Source: Xanthobacteraceae bacterium (GTDB lineage: Bacteria; Pseudomonadota; Alphaproteobacteria; Rhizobiales; Xanthobacteraceae). From it: a stretch of 5,184 bases of DNA. The notes under the pieces are model-generated. The model searched no databases. It saw only the letters and a program-made list of their open reading frames with translations, and was not told the origin of the DNA. The stretch spans positions 1 through 5,184 of the forward strand of contig JASHYD010001335.1 in assembly GCA_030043175.1 (NCBI GenBank), read 5' to 3'. Below, one piece after another: positions 1-5,184 of this stretch. Each line of letters begins with the position of its first letter. The first letter of the stretch is position 1. The position numbers were made by a program, and so were the translations under genes.

Positions 1-1254
1 GTCGCTCGAGACAAGAGCCAACGCGGCGTCGATTGGTTCGCCGCGGGTGATGTTGAGACGGCAATCAAGACCGCGCCAACAGTAATGACCGGCGATTTCC
101 ACACTCGCTATGTCTACCACGCACAGATGGAGCCAATGAGCGCCACCGCGCGGGTTGCAGCCGACGGGAAGGCGGCAGAAATCTGGACCGAGTCGCAATC
201 GCCCTCTTATGAGATAGGCGCGGCGGCCGGGACCCTCGGCACGACGCCGGATCGCATAACGTTCCACCAGCATTGGATAGGCGGCACCTATGGCCGCCGC
301 AATTTCCCTGACGTCGGGCTCGATGCCGTGCGGCTCTCGAAGGCTGTGGGAAAGACGGTAAAGGTCATCTGGAGTCGCGAGGATGACATGAGGGCTGGAA
401 GGTTCCGCCCCATGACGGCGCAACACATTGAAGCAGGGTTGGACTCGTCAGGTGCGATCATTGCTTGGCATCACCGCGTGATCGGCGAGTCCGTCCCGGC
501 GGGCCACCCGGATGAAATTCTGATGAAGGGCACGACGCTTGAGCACTACGGTATCCCGCACCGGCGCGCTGAATTTGTCCGGCAGGTCGGTCGCGCGCGC
601 GTCGCGTCATTACGGGGTGTCGGTGTTGCTCCCAATGTATTCGCAAGCGAGAGCTTCATGGACGACATTGCGCACTCCTTGGGGAGAGACCCGCTTGAAT
701 TCCGGCTTGCGATGACACGTAAGGCAAGCCTGCGTGCGACGCGTTGCCTCGAGCGTGTCGTGGAGCTTGCCGATTGGGGAAACAAGCGGAGCACAACCGC
801 GCTGGGACTAGCGCTCGCGGAGAAGGACGAAGCGCTTATGGCCGGAATTGCCGAAATCGCTCTCGATCGCGGTCGCGGCATTATCAAGGTAGTTAATTTC
901 TGGGTCGTGATGGACAGCGGCTTCTCGGTTCAACCGCAGCATCTCACTGCCGAGCTAGAGGGCAGCATCATTTTTGGATTGGGCCACGCACTTCGCGAGG
1001 AAATCACGATCAAAGGCGGCCACGTCCAGCAATCAAACTTTACCGACTACGAACCTTTGCGCATCGACGAAACCCCTGAGATTAAGGCTGAAGTGATCCC
1101 GAGCGATAATCCACCACTCGGCGGAGGGGAGGGAGCGGTCCAGGTTGTAGCGGCTGCGGTTGGAAACGCCTTCTTCGCATTGACCGGCGTGCGACTTCGC
1201 GATCTTCCAATGTCACCCATGCGTGTGAAGGCTGCGTTGCAAGGCCGGTCATAG
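1..1254 (+). CDS. Xanthine dehydrogenase family molybdopterin-binding subunit (IorB-like), 5' end missing
   Basis: This is the C-terminal 417 codons of a molybdenum hydroxylase large subunit. The frame is open to the left edge, so the Met at position 85 is internal; whole proteins of this type have roughly 700-750 residues. The family hydroxylates N-heterocycles or aldehydes at a Mo-cytosine dinucleotide centre and passes electrons to a separate 2Fe-2S subunit, often with a cytochrome c. Visible landmarks, numbered by visible codon, are HAQMEPMSATA (about 40-50), the cofactor-loop motif GGTYGRR (94-100, commonly GGGFGRR), VKVIWSREDD (about 120-129), LRGVGVAPNVFASESF (about 204-219), EGSIIFGLGHALREEITIKGG (about 320-340) and QQSNFTDYE. 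The segment GGGEGAVQ carries the presumed catalytic Glu at about 377. The C-terminus (LTGVRLRDLPMSPMRVKAAL) looks complete. Compared with my recollection of relatives, the stretch between GESV and MKGT looks about ten residues short. The substrate cannot be deduced, and the partner subunits are not in the window. Confidence 0.9.
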   Translation, partial: VARDKSQRGVDWFAAGDVETAIKTAPTVMTGDFHTRYVYHAQMEPMSATARVAADGKAAEIWTESQSPSYEIGAAAGTLGTTPDRITFHQHWIGGTYGRRNFPDVGLDAVRLSKAVGKTVKVIWSREDDMRAGRFRPMTAQHIEAGLDSSGAIIAWHHRVIGESVPAGHPDEILMKGTTLEHYGIPHRRAEFVRQVGRARVASLRGVGVAPNVFASESFMDDIAHSLGRDPLEFRLAMTRKASLRATRCLERVVELADWGNKRSTTALGLALAEKDEALMAGIAEIALDRGRGIIKVVNFWVVMDSGFSVQPQHLTAELEGSIIFGLGHALREEITIKGGHVQQSNFTDYEPLRIDETPEIKAEVIPSDNPPLGGGEGAVQVVAAAVGNAFFALTGVRLRDLPMSPMRVKAALQGRS

Positions 1255-1261
1255 AGTCACC

Positions 1262-1486
1262 GCAAAACTCATCAAGGGGGCGCCCGATCGCGTTGTCGCC
1301 GCCGTACCAGCGCAGCCGGTCGGCTTCCGCCCGGAGATGCCGACGCTCCTCTACGACGGCGGCATGAGCGGCTGGGGCCCCGCCACGCCGCCAAAGCACT
1401 TCATCGCTTTGGCGGCAAGAAGACCGCGCCCAAAGACGAATCTACGTTCAATCATCTCCGCCATCGGATTAGCTCCGAGGGGCTGA
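1262..1486 (+). pseudogene. Possible 3' remnant of an unidentified coding sequence
   Basis: Frame 2 reads AKLIKGAPDRVVAAVPAQPV, then GFRPEMPTLLYDGGMSGWGP, then ATPPKHFIAL, and ends at TGA 1484-1486. Over about 1265-1410 nearly all codons end in G or C, as in the real genes here, and the translation is well mixed in amino acids. After about 1412 the codons lose this bias (aga aga, cta, tca, tta). No ATG or GTG start with a ribosome binding site precedes it: the frame opens at the stop at 1226-1228, inside the end of the oxidoreductase gene. I do not recognise the protein. It may be the tail of a gene joined here by a deletion or insertion, or only a chance open frame in GC-rich DNA. Confidence 0.25.
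1387..1416. repeat. Perfect 11-bp inverted repeat (stem-loop)
   Basis: GCCGCCAAAGC at 1387-1397 is followed by an 8-nt loop (1398-1405) and its exact reverse complement GCTTTGGCGGC at 1406-1416. The stem has 8 G-C pairs of 11 and should be stable in RNA. It lies about 130 nt after the oxidoreductase stop and about 185 nt before the efflux operon. No T-run follows on either strand (the next bases on + are AAGAAGACC), so it is not a standard intrinsic terminator. It could be a transcript-stabilising or Rho-assisted 3' end, or a DNA element. The symmetry is certain; the role is not. Confidence 0.6.
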
Positions 1487-1520
1487 ATTGCAGGAGAAGC
1501 TCGTTGCAATCCTGGGCGAC

Positions 1521-1549
1521 TTGGCTTGTCTGTTTGCAGGATGTACTAA
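1521..1549 (+). promoter_or_regulatory. Weak sigma70-like promoter candidate for the efflux operon
   Basis: TTGGCT at 1521-1526 (4 of 6 to TTGACA) and TACTAA at 1544-1549 (3 of 6 to TATAAT) are separated by 17 nt. They lie 53 nt upstream of the adaptor start, in the only non-coding stretch that could drive the operon. The match is poor, so the assignment rests on spacing and position. Confidence 0.25.
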
Positions 1550-1561
1550 GCTAGGGCTAGC
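1550..1561. promoter_or_regulatory. Short palindrome GCTAG-GG-CTAGC just after the candidate -10
   Basis: Two perfect 5-bp arms flank a GG centre immediately downstream of the TACTAA box, where a transcription start or a repressor site would lie. Drug pumps of this type are often controlled by TetR, MarR or LysR regulators binding such places, but no regulator gene is visible here and the dyad is short enough to be chance. Confidence 0.25.
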
Positions 1562-1601
1562 GAGCATCAACTGCTGGTCTAAGTGACCGAGGTTTGAGGA
1601 C

Positions 1602-2780
1602 ATGACCGACACCACCACTCCCGCCGCAACAATCGCGAAGCCGCCCGCCGAGGCGCGATATCGACGTTGGTTGTTCCCGACCCTCCGTGTCCTGTTCTTG
1701 ATCAGCGCCATCTTTCTCGTGTGGGAGATTGCCGGCAACTGGAACAAATGGACAGGCGCTGCGCGTTTTCAGCGGACTGACGACGCAAACATCCTTGGCG
1801 ACGTGACGCCCCTCGCTGCGAAAGTATCGGGTTACATTGCGGTCGTCGGGGTCAGCGACTATCAGACGGTTCGGAAAGGCGATCTCATCGTCGAGATCGA
1901 GCCGTCCGACTATCGGGCCCAACTGGCAGTCTCCGAGGCGGGCTTACATGCTGCCCAGGCGGCGCTCGCCAACTTGGCAAATCAGAAGCAGATTCAACGC
2001 GCCGTGATCGACCAAGCCGTCGCGACCATTGCGGCGACCAAAGCGGATCTCCAACGATATCTTTTGGAGTCGAAGCGGCAGCACGAACTGCTGGAAAAAA
2101 GCGCGGCAGGCACCCAACAAGTCGAACTCGCCGACGCAAATCTCAATCGGACGCAGGCGCAGGAAGAGCTCAACGAAGCCCAACTGGCGCAGCAAAAGGC
2201 AACCCTTGCGAGTCTCGATGTACAGGAACAGCAATTGACCGCGCAGGTACACTCGGCCGAGGCACAGGTAACGCTCGCAAAAAACAACGTGGGTTATACG
2301 CGGATCGTGTCACCAGTGGACGGTCTCGTCGGGCAGCGGCTCGTCAGACCCGGCCAATTCGTGAACGTCGGCACGCAGGTGATTGCTGTAGTGCCGCTTC
2401 AAAATGTCTGGGTTGTGGCAAATTTTAAGGAAACACAAATGACTGATGTACGTATCGGCGACTCGGTACGGGTAAGCGTCGATGCGTTTCCTGACCTCTC
2501 GCTTGCCGGGCATGTCGATAGCTGGTCTCCAGGTACGGGCAGCACTTTCGCCTTGCTGCCGCCGGACAATGCGACGGGCAATTTCACAAAGGTCGTGCAG
2601 CGGGTACCCGTGAAAATCGTGCTCGATGCAAATCCGGCGCTCGGCACCTTGGTTCGGCCCGGAATGTCTGTCGTGGCAACCATCGAAACGTCGGCGGATG
2701 CAGCTAACGATCCGACCCGATCCTCGACGGTCAAGTCACGAAGCTCCTCTCCGTTTCCCACGCAAGCCGAAGGAAAGTGA
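1602..2780 (+). CDS. HlyD/EmrA-type membrane fusion (periplasmic adaptor) protein
   Basis: This 392-residue protein is the adaptor of a tripartite efflux pump, bridging an inner-membrane permease and an outer-membrane channel. A short cytoplasmic tail precedes one membrane anchor (about 24-43). The first half of the barrel-sandwich (lipoyl-like) domain is at about 61-105, with TDDANILGDVTPLAAKVSGY and VRKGDLIVEIEPSDY. A long Ala/Gln/Glu-rich coiled-coil hairpin covers about 106-229. The second barrel-sandwich half is at about 230-265 (YTRIVSPVDGLVGQRLVRPG), followed by a beta-barrel and membrane-proximal part. The run FALLPPDNATGNFTKVVQRV (about 316-335) is a typical EmrA signature. Length is normal for the family, and a polar Ser/Thr-rich tail ends it. 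GAGG at 1589-1592 has good spacing to the ATG; GAGGA at 1596-1600 is nearer consensus but too close. It is co-directional with the permease 12 nt downstream. The exported compound is unknown. Confidence 0.93.
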   Translation: MTDTTTPAATIAKPPAEARYRRWLFPTLRVLFLISAIFLVWEIAGNWNKWTGAARFQRTDDANILGDVTPLAAKVSGYIAVVGVSDYQTVRKGDLIVEIEPSDYRAQLAVSEAGLHAAQAALANLANQKQIQRAVIDQAVATIAATKADLQRYLLESKRQHELLEKSAAGTQQVELADANLNRTQAQEELNEAQLAQQKATLASLDVQEQQLTAQVHSAEAQVTLAKNNVGYTRIVSPVDGLVGQRLVRPGQFVNVGTQVIAVVPLQNVWVVANFKETQMTDVRIGDSVRVSVDAFPDLSLAGHVDSWSPGTGSTFALLPPDNATGNFTKVVQRVPVKIVLDANPALGTLVRPGMSVVATIETSADAANDPTRSSTVKSRSSSPFPTQAEGK

Positions 2781-2792
2781 GGGCTCACGAGG

Positions 2793-4403
2793 ATGTGGTG
2801 GGCCACAGCGAATGCTCTCGGAGCAAACCAGCGCAAGGCAAGTTGGTTGGACAAAGAGGCTTTGCGACCCTATGTCGGAATCGCTGGTGTCTTGTTGGGT
2901 TCGGTCCTCGCAACGCTCGGCAGCCGCGTTACGACGTTCGGCCTTGCTGATTTACGGGGCCAGCTTCATGCCGGCTTTGACGAGGGCGCCTGGATCACGA
3001 CAAGCTTTGGCCTGGGGCAGATGCTTGCCGGTGTCTCCTCTCCTTATCTGGGCGTTATCTTTGGCGCTCGGCGGCTTCTTCTGCTGGGCATAATCTCACT
3101 GTTTACCGCGAGCCTTCTCGGCCCCCTATCGCCCAACCTTCCTGCTTTCCTGGCGGTTCAACTTTTTGCCGGTCTCGGCTCCGGAACCTTTATCCCCGTG
3201 GCGATCGGTTTCATCGTAAAAAGTCTGCCGGCCCGCCTTGTTGTCTACGGGTTAGCTGCTTACGCGATGAACTCCGAATTCTCGCAAAATGTCGGGGCAT
3301 CGCTGGAGGGATGGTACGCGGATCAATGGACGTGGCGCTGGATCGACTGGCAGTATTGCTTCCTCCTCATACCGATGTTTGGCTGCGTGCGGTTTGGCGT
3401 GCCGAAAGAGCCGATCAACTCTCATCTCTTGCACGAAATCGATTGGCCAGGCCTAGTCTACGCGGTCACCGGGTTTGGCCTGTTATACGCGGGTCTCGAT
3501 CAAGGTAACCGCCTGGACTGGACAAACAATGGCTTGATCACCGGGCTACTGGTGTCTGGCAGCATAATGACGGCAGCATTTTTTGCGCGTGAATTCCTGG
3601 CAAGGGAGCCCTTCCTAAACCTGCACGTCCTCCTCAGGGGCAGAATTCTCGTCCTCATCCTTCTGTTGGCAGGTTTTCGTTTCATTATCCTATCGACTGC
3701 CTACATCATACCGACCTATCTGCAGGCCGTGCAGAGCTTCCGCGAGCTTCAAGTTGGCTCCGTTCTTCTTTGGATCGCGCTGCCGCAGTTCGCGATACTG
3801 TGGCCGCTGGCGACGCTCTTGAAATATATCGATGCGCGCTGGGTGTTGGCCGCCGGCACTTCGTTAATCGCGATTGCGTGTTTCATGGCGACACAGCTTA
3901 CCAGCCAGTGGGCAACCGACGATTTCCTGCCTTCGCAAATTCTTCAGGCAATCGGGCAATCCCTCGCGCTGACGGCTCTTGTCGTCTTGATCGTGCAAGC
4001 CATCAACCCACGAGATGTATTGACCGTCGGCGCTTTGCTACAGATCAGTCGATTGTTCGGCGGTGAATTGGGCACCGCCTTCATGCAGACCTTCGTTCGC
4101 GTTCGCGAGCAGGTTCACTCAAACCTTCTCGGTCTTCACGTCGATGCTTTTTCGGCGCTCACGGGCGATCGGTTGCTCGGCTACGGTGCAGCGGTGGGGG
4201 CACGAACCTCCGATATGGCAAATACATCCTCGAAAGCGGCCGGGCTTTTAGCTACCTCAGTTGCCCAGCAAGCTCAGGTCTTGTCTTACATTGATGGCTT
4301 TCAGGCAGCCGGCTTTGGCGCGATCGTCTGCTTGCTGCTCGCGGTGTCCCTAGGCCGACGCCAAACGGAGAAGCTCACTGGCGAGGAAGCGCCGTCCACT
4401 TAA
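2793..4403 (+). CDS. DHA2 (EmrB/QacA-like) major facilitator efflux permease
   Basis: This 536-residue inner-membrane protein would export drugs or other small solutes by proton antiport, working with the adaptor encoded just upstream. About 14 hydrophobic segments can be read, near residues 27-46, 66-88, 95-113, 117-143, 150-168, 186-203, 218-236, 247-264, 285-309, 321-342, 348-366, 384-404, 410-432 and 503-521, which is the DHA2 topology. Family-like stretches are FDEGAWITTSFGLGQM (62-77), GLGSGTFIPVAIGF (127-140), NVGASLEGWYAD (166-177) and WRWIDWQYCF (181-190). The usual antiporter motif C (GPxxGG) in helix 5 is absent; NVGASLEGWY stands there, as I recall for a divergent EmrB branch. A long periplasmic loop of about 70 residues precedes the last helix, also usual. 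The 12-nt gap to the adaptor stop suggests one transcript and coupled translation: GAGG at 2779-2782 overlaps that stop, while ACGAGG at 2787-2792 directly abuts the ATG. The substrate cannot be read from sequence. Confidence 0.92.
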   Translation: MWWATANALGANQRKASWLDKEALRPYVGIAGVLLGSVLATLGSRVTTFGLADLRGQLHAGFDEGAWITTSFGLGQMLAGVSSPYLGVIFGARRLLLLGIISLFTASLLGPLSPNLPAFLAVQLFAGLGSGTFIPVAIGFIVKSLPARLVVYGLAAYAMNSEFSQNVGASLEGWYADQWTWRWIDWQYCFLLIPMFGCVRFGVPKEPINSHLLHEIDWPGLVYAVTGFGLLYAGLDQGNRLDWTNNGLITGLLVSGSIMTAAFFAREFLAREPFLNLHVLLRGRILVLILLLAGFRFIILSTAYIIPTYLQAVQSFRELQVGSVLLWIALPQFAILWPLATLLKYIDARWVLAAGTSLIAIACFMATQLTSQWATDDFLPSQILQAIGQSLALTALVVLIVQAINPRDVLTVGALLQISRLFGGELGTAFMQTFVRVREQVHSNLLGLHVDAFSALTGDRLLGYGAAVGARTSDMANTSSKAAGLLATSVAQQAQVLSYIDGFQAAGFGAIVCLLLAVSLGRRQTEKLTGEEAPST

Positions 4404-4410
4404 GCGGGCG

Positions 4411-4438
4411 GTGTTGCGGGCGACACGATGGTATTTTT
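4411..4438 (+). terminator. Weak terminator-like hairpin after the efflux operon
   Basis: GTGTTG at 4411-4416 can pair with CGACAC at 4421-4426 (six pairs, one of them G-U) around a 4-nt loop, starting 8 nt after the permease stop. A run of five T (4434-4438) follows, but 7 nt separate it from the stem, where an efficient terminator would have almost none. Termination here may be partial or may not depend on this structure. Confidence 0.3.
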
Positions 4439-4445
4439 CTAGTGA

Positions 4446-4479
4446 ATTACGTAGTTGACGCCACTGCCAACTACGTAAT
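4446..4479. repeat. Perfect 12-bp inverted repeat with 10-nt spacer
   Basis: ATTACGTAGTTG at 4446-4457 is repeated exactly in inverted form as CAACTACGTAAT at 4468-4479, with the spacer at 4458-4467. Each arm contains the self-complementary hexamer TACGTA, so two TACGTA sites lie 24 bp apart. The arms are much more AT-rich than their surroundings. The site lies 42 nt past the permease stop and about 130 nt past the 3' end of the integrase gene, between two convergent genes. It has no adjoining T-run on either strand as a terminator should. Candidate roles are a core-type site for a tyrosine recombinase, a dimeric regulator's operator, or a bidirectional transcript end. The symmetry is certain; the role is not. 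Confidence 0.7.
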
Positions 4480-4514
4480 CCCCACTGTTATGCTCGGTGT
4501 GTGAGGCGCCGACT

Positions 4515-4586
4515 CTGCCGTCAGCAGCATCCGGCTGCCACGGAAGCTATCAGGCGATAAGCTGCCGTCCCCGCCGGTGCAGCATC
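4515..4586. repeat. Imperfect dyad within two pairs of 8-bp direct repeats
   Basis: CTGCCGTC occurs at 4515-4522 and 4562-4569, and GCAGCATC at 4524-4531 and 4579-4586. Between them 4540-4551 pairs with 4556-4568 (ACGGAAGCTATC with GATAAGCTGCCGT, one mismatch and one bulge) around the loop AGGC. Outer CCGG segments at 4531-4534 and 4574-4577 could extend the structure. It lies just beyond the 3' end of the integrase gene. It could be a degenerate tandem duplication, a very small inserted element with 8-bp target duplications, recombinase arm-type sites, or the folded 3' end of the integrase mRNA. No T-run follows on the minus strand, so it is not a standard terminator. Confidence 0.4.
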
Positions 4587-4610
4587 ACGAACGAATCTTA
4601 CTCGACCAAC

Positions 4611-5184
4611 CTACCATCTGACCGTTCGCAGGATGTGATCAATCCGTGCGGCTAGCGCCTCGAAAGCCTGTCGCTTTTCCTTACGATAGGCGTGCCGATC
4701 ATACACGCCACGCACCCCGCCGATGACGTGCCCGAGCGCGCGCTCCGCATGGTCAGGGGCGCCGCCAGCCTGAGACATCAAGGACCGGGCGGTTCGCCTC
4801 AAGTCGTGGATTGTCCACCCCGGCACCGTGATCTTGTCCACATCGTCGCCGTATGCCGCTGCAATCTTGCACCGCTCTGCCAACATGAGCGCGTCAAAGT
4901 GCGCTTTCCATTTCGAGAAGCCGCTAATTGGCGTCTCGCCATTAGTTGTGAACACGTACCCCGCGGTCCCGAGCTTGATGCGACGAGCTTCTTGCAACAT
5001 CCTCAATGCCGCGCCCGACAGCGGGACCTCGAAATCAATTTTCGTTTTGTACCGCGCGGCAGGGATGACCCAAACACTGAAGTCGTCGTTGTCGATCTCC
5101 GACCACAACATACGCGCGGCCTCCTCGCGCCGTGTCGCCGTCAGCAGGGTGAAGCGCAGTAGGCGGGGAGACGGGTGACCATAA
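4611..5184 (-). CDS. Tyrosine recombinase/integrase, catalytic C-terminal part (5' end missing)
   Basis: The minus-strand frame is open from the right edge to TAG at 4611-4613, giving 190 visible residues. The ATG at 5109-5111 is internal, because essential conserved sequence lies upstream of it. Whole phage/island integrases of this kind have about 400 residues, so the arm-binding and core-binding domains lie outside the window. The enzyme would cut and rejoin DNA at att sites through a 3'-phosphotyrosine. The catalytic set is complete, numbered by visible residue: Arg I in LLTATRREEAARMLW (R18), the beta-hairpin Lys in ARYKTKIDFEVPLS (K46), HxxR in IHDLRRT (H126, R129), the box-II His in ALGHVIGG (H152), and the nucleophile in GVYDRHAY (Y161, nine residues after H152, the usual spacing). 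The C-terminal helix (KEKRQAFEALAARIDHIL) is typical of prophage and genomic-island integrases. The gene is convergent with the efflux operon. No excisionase or tRNA is visible. Confidence 0.93.
   Translation of the reverse strand, partial: YGHPSPRLLRFTLLTATRREEAARMLWSEIDNDDFSVWVIPAARYKTKIDFEVPLSGAALRMLQEARRIKLGTAGYVFTTNGETPISGFSKWKAHFDALMLAERCKIAAAYGDDVDKITVPGWTIHDLRRTARSLMSQAGGAPDHAERALGHVIGGVRGVYDRHAYRKEKRQAFEALAARIDHILRTVRW

Larger units (their letters stand above)
1255..1601. other. 347-nt intergenic region without a convincing gene
   Basis: No reading frame here has a good start and ribosome binding site or a recognisable product. The left half is very GC-rich and codon-like (listed separately as a possible gene remnant). 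It contains a strong stem-loop at 1387-1416 and a second GGCGGC/GCCGCC pairing option (1358-1363 with 1387-1392). The reading frame of the upstream oxidoreductase also stays open after its TAG stop until another TAG at 1552-1554, but that translation is arginine-rich and looks non-coding. From about 1440 the base composition becomes more mixed, and the last 80 nt hold the likely promoter region of the efflux operon. Confidence 0.7.

Noticed and set aside
1082..1399. Minus-strand open frame spanning the oxidoreductase 3' end and the gap
   Set aside because: It overlaps well-conserved coding sequence on the other strand, is Arg-rich and low in information, and matches nothing I recognise.
1487..1586. 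Frame-3 tail (GAELQEKLVAILGDLACLFAG, ending TGA 1584-1586) as a serine-recombinase C-terminal remnant
   Set aside because: The resemblance to the LVGDLA-type tails of such recombinases is superficial and short, and no catalytic part is present.
2399..2854. Minus-strand open frame across the adaptor-permease junction
   Set aside because: It is antisense to a clear adaptor protein and to the permease start; its length follows from GC-rich codon bias.
4455..4494. TTGACG at 4455-4460 and an extended -10-like TGTTATGCT at 4486-4494 as a rightward promoter
   Set aside because: The spacing between the boxes is 28 nt, far too long. The TTGACG is partly made of the inverted-repeat arm, and the only gene to the right runs on the opposite strand.
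4404..4610. A tRNA gene or tRNA 3' fragment serving as the integrase attachment site
   Set aside because: I found no T-loop (GGTTCGA-type) sequence with an acceptor stem in this interval on either strand.
4828..5178. Plus-strand open frames opposite the integrase (4692-5162 and 4828-5178)
   Set aside because: The minus strand carries a complete tyrosine recombinase catalytic signature; the plus-strand translations show no family features and are shadows of it.
1..5184. CRISPR arrays, rRNA genes or transposase genes
   Set aside because: No regularly spaced repeats, no rRNA-like sequence and no transposase motifs were seen anywhere in the window.

Overview
The window is GC-rich and its codons mostly end in G or C. 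All four proteins resemble families that are common in soil and plant-associated Proteobacteria, and an alphaproteobacterium of the Hyphomicrobiales (Bradyrhizobium/Rhodopseudomonas-like) is my best guess. That guess comes from general sequence character, not from a marker gene.

Layout, left to right. (1) Positions 1-1254 (+) hold the C-terminal part of a large molybdenum-cofactor subunit of the xanthine dehydrogenase/isoquinoline 1-oxidoreductase type, cut by the left window edge. (2) Positions 1255-1601 have no convincing gene. They contain what may be the decayed end of another coding sequence, a perfect 11-bp stem-loop, and a weak promoter/operator candidate ahead of the next gene. (3) Positions 1602-4403 (+) are a two-gene efflux operon. 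An EmrA/HlyD-type periplasmic adaptor is followed after 12 nt by a 14-helix DHA2-type major facilitator permease. (4) Positions 4404-4610 are a short intergenic region unusually rich in symmetry: a weak terminator-like hairpin, a perfect 12-bp inverted repeat around a 10-nt spacer, and an imperfect dyad inside two pairs of 8-bp direct repeats. (5) Positions 4611-5184 (-) hold the catalytic C-terminal half of a phage/island-type tyrosine recombinase, cut by the right edge.

The adaptor and permease probably form an inner-membrane drug or solute export pump that needs an outer-membrane TolC/NodT-type channel. No such channel and no local regulator lie inside the window. The convergent integrase suggests that the pump lies in or beside a mobile island. 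The repeats between 4446 and 4586 are the parts least explained by the genes, and a recombination or regulatory role for them is a hypothesis only. I see no clear evidence of a wholly new system.
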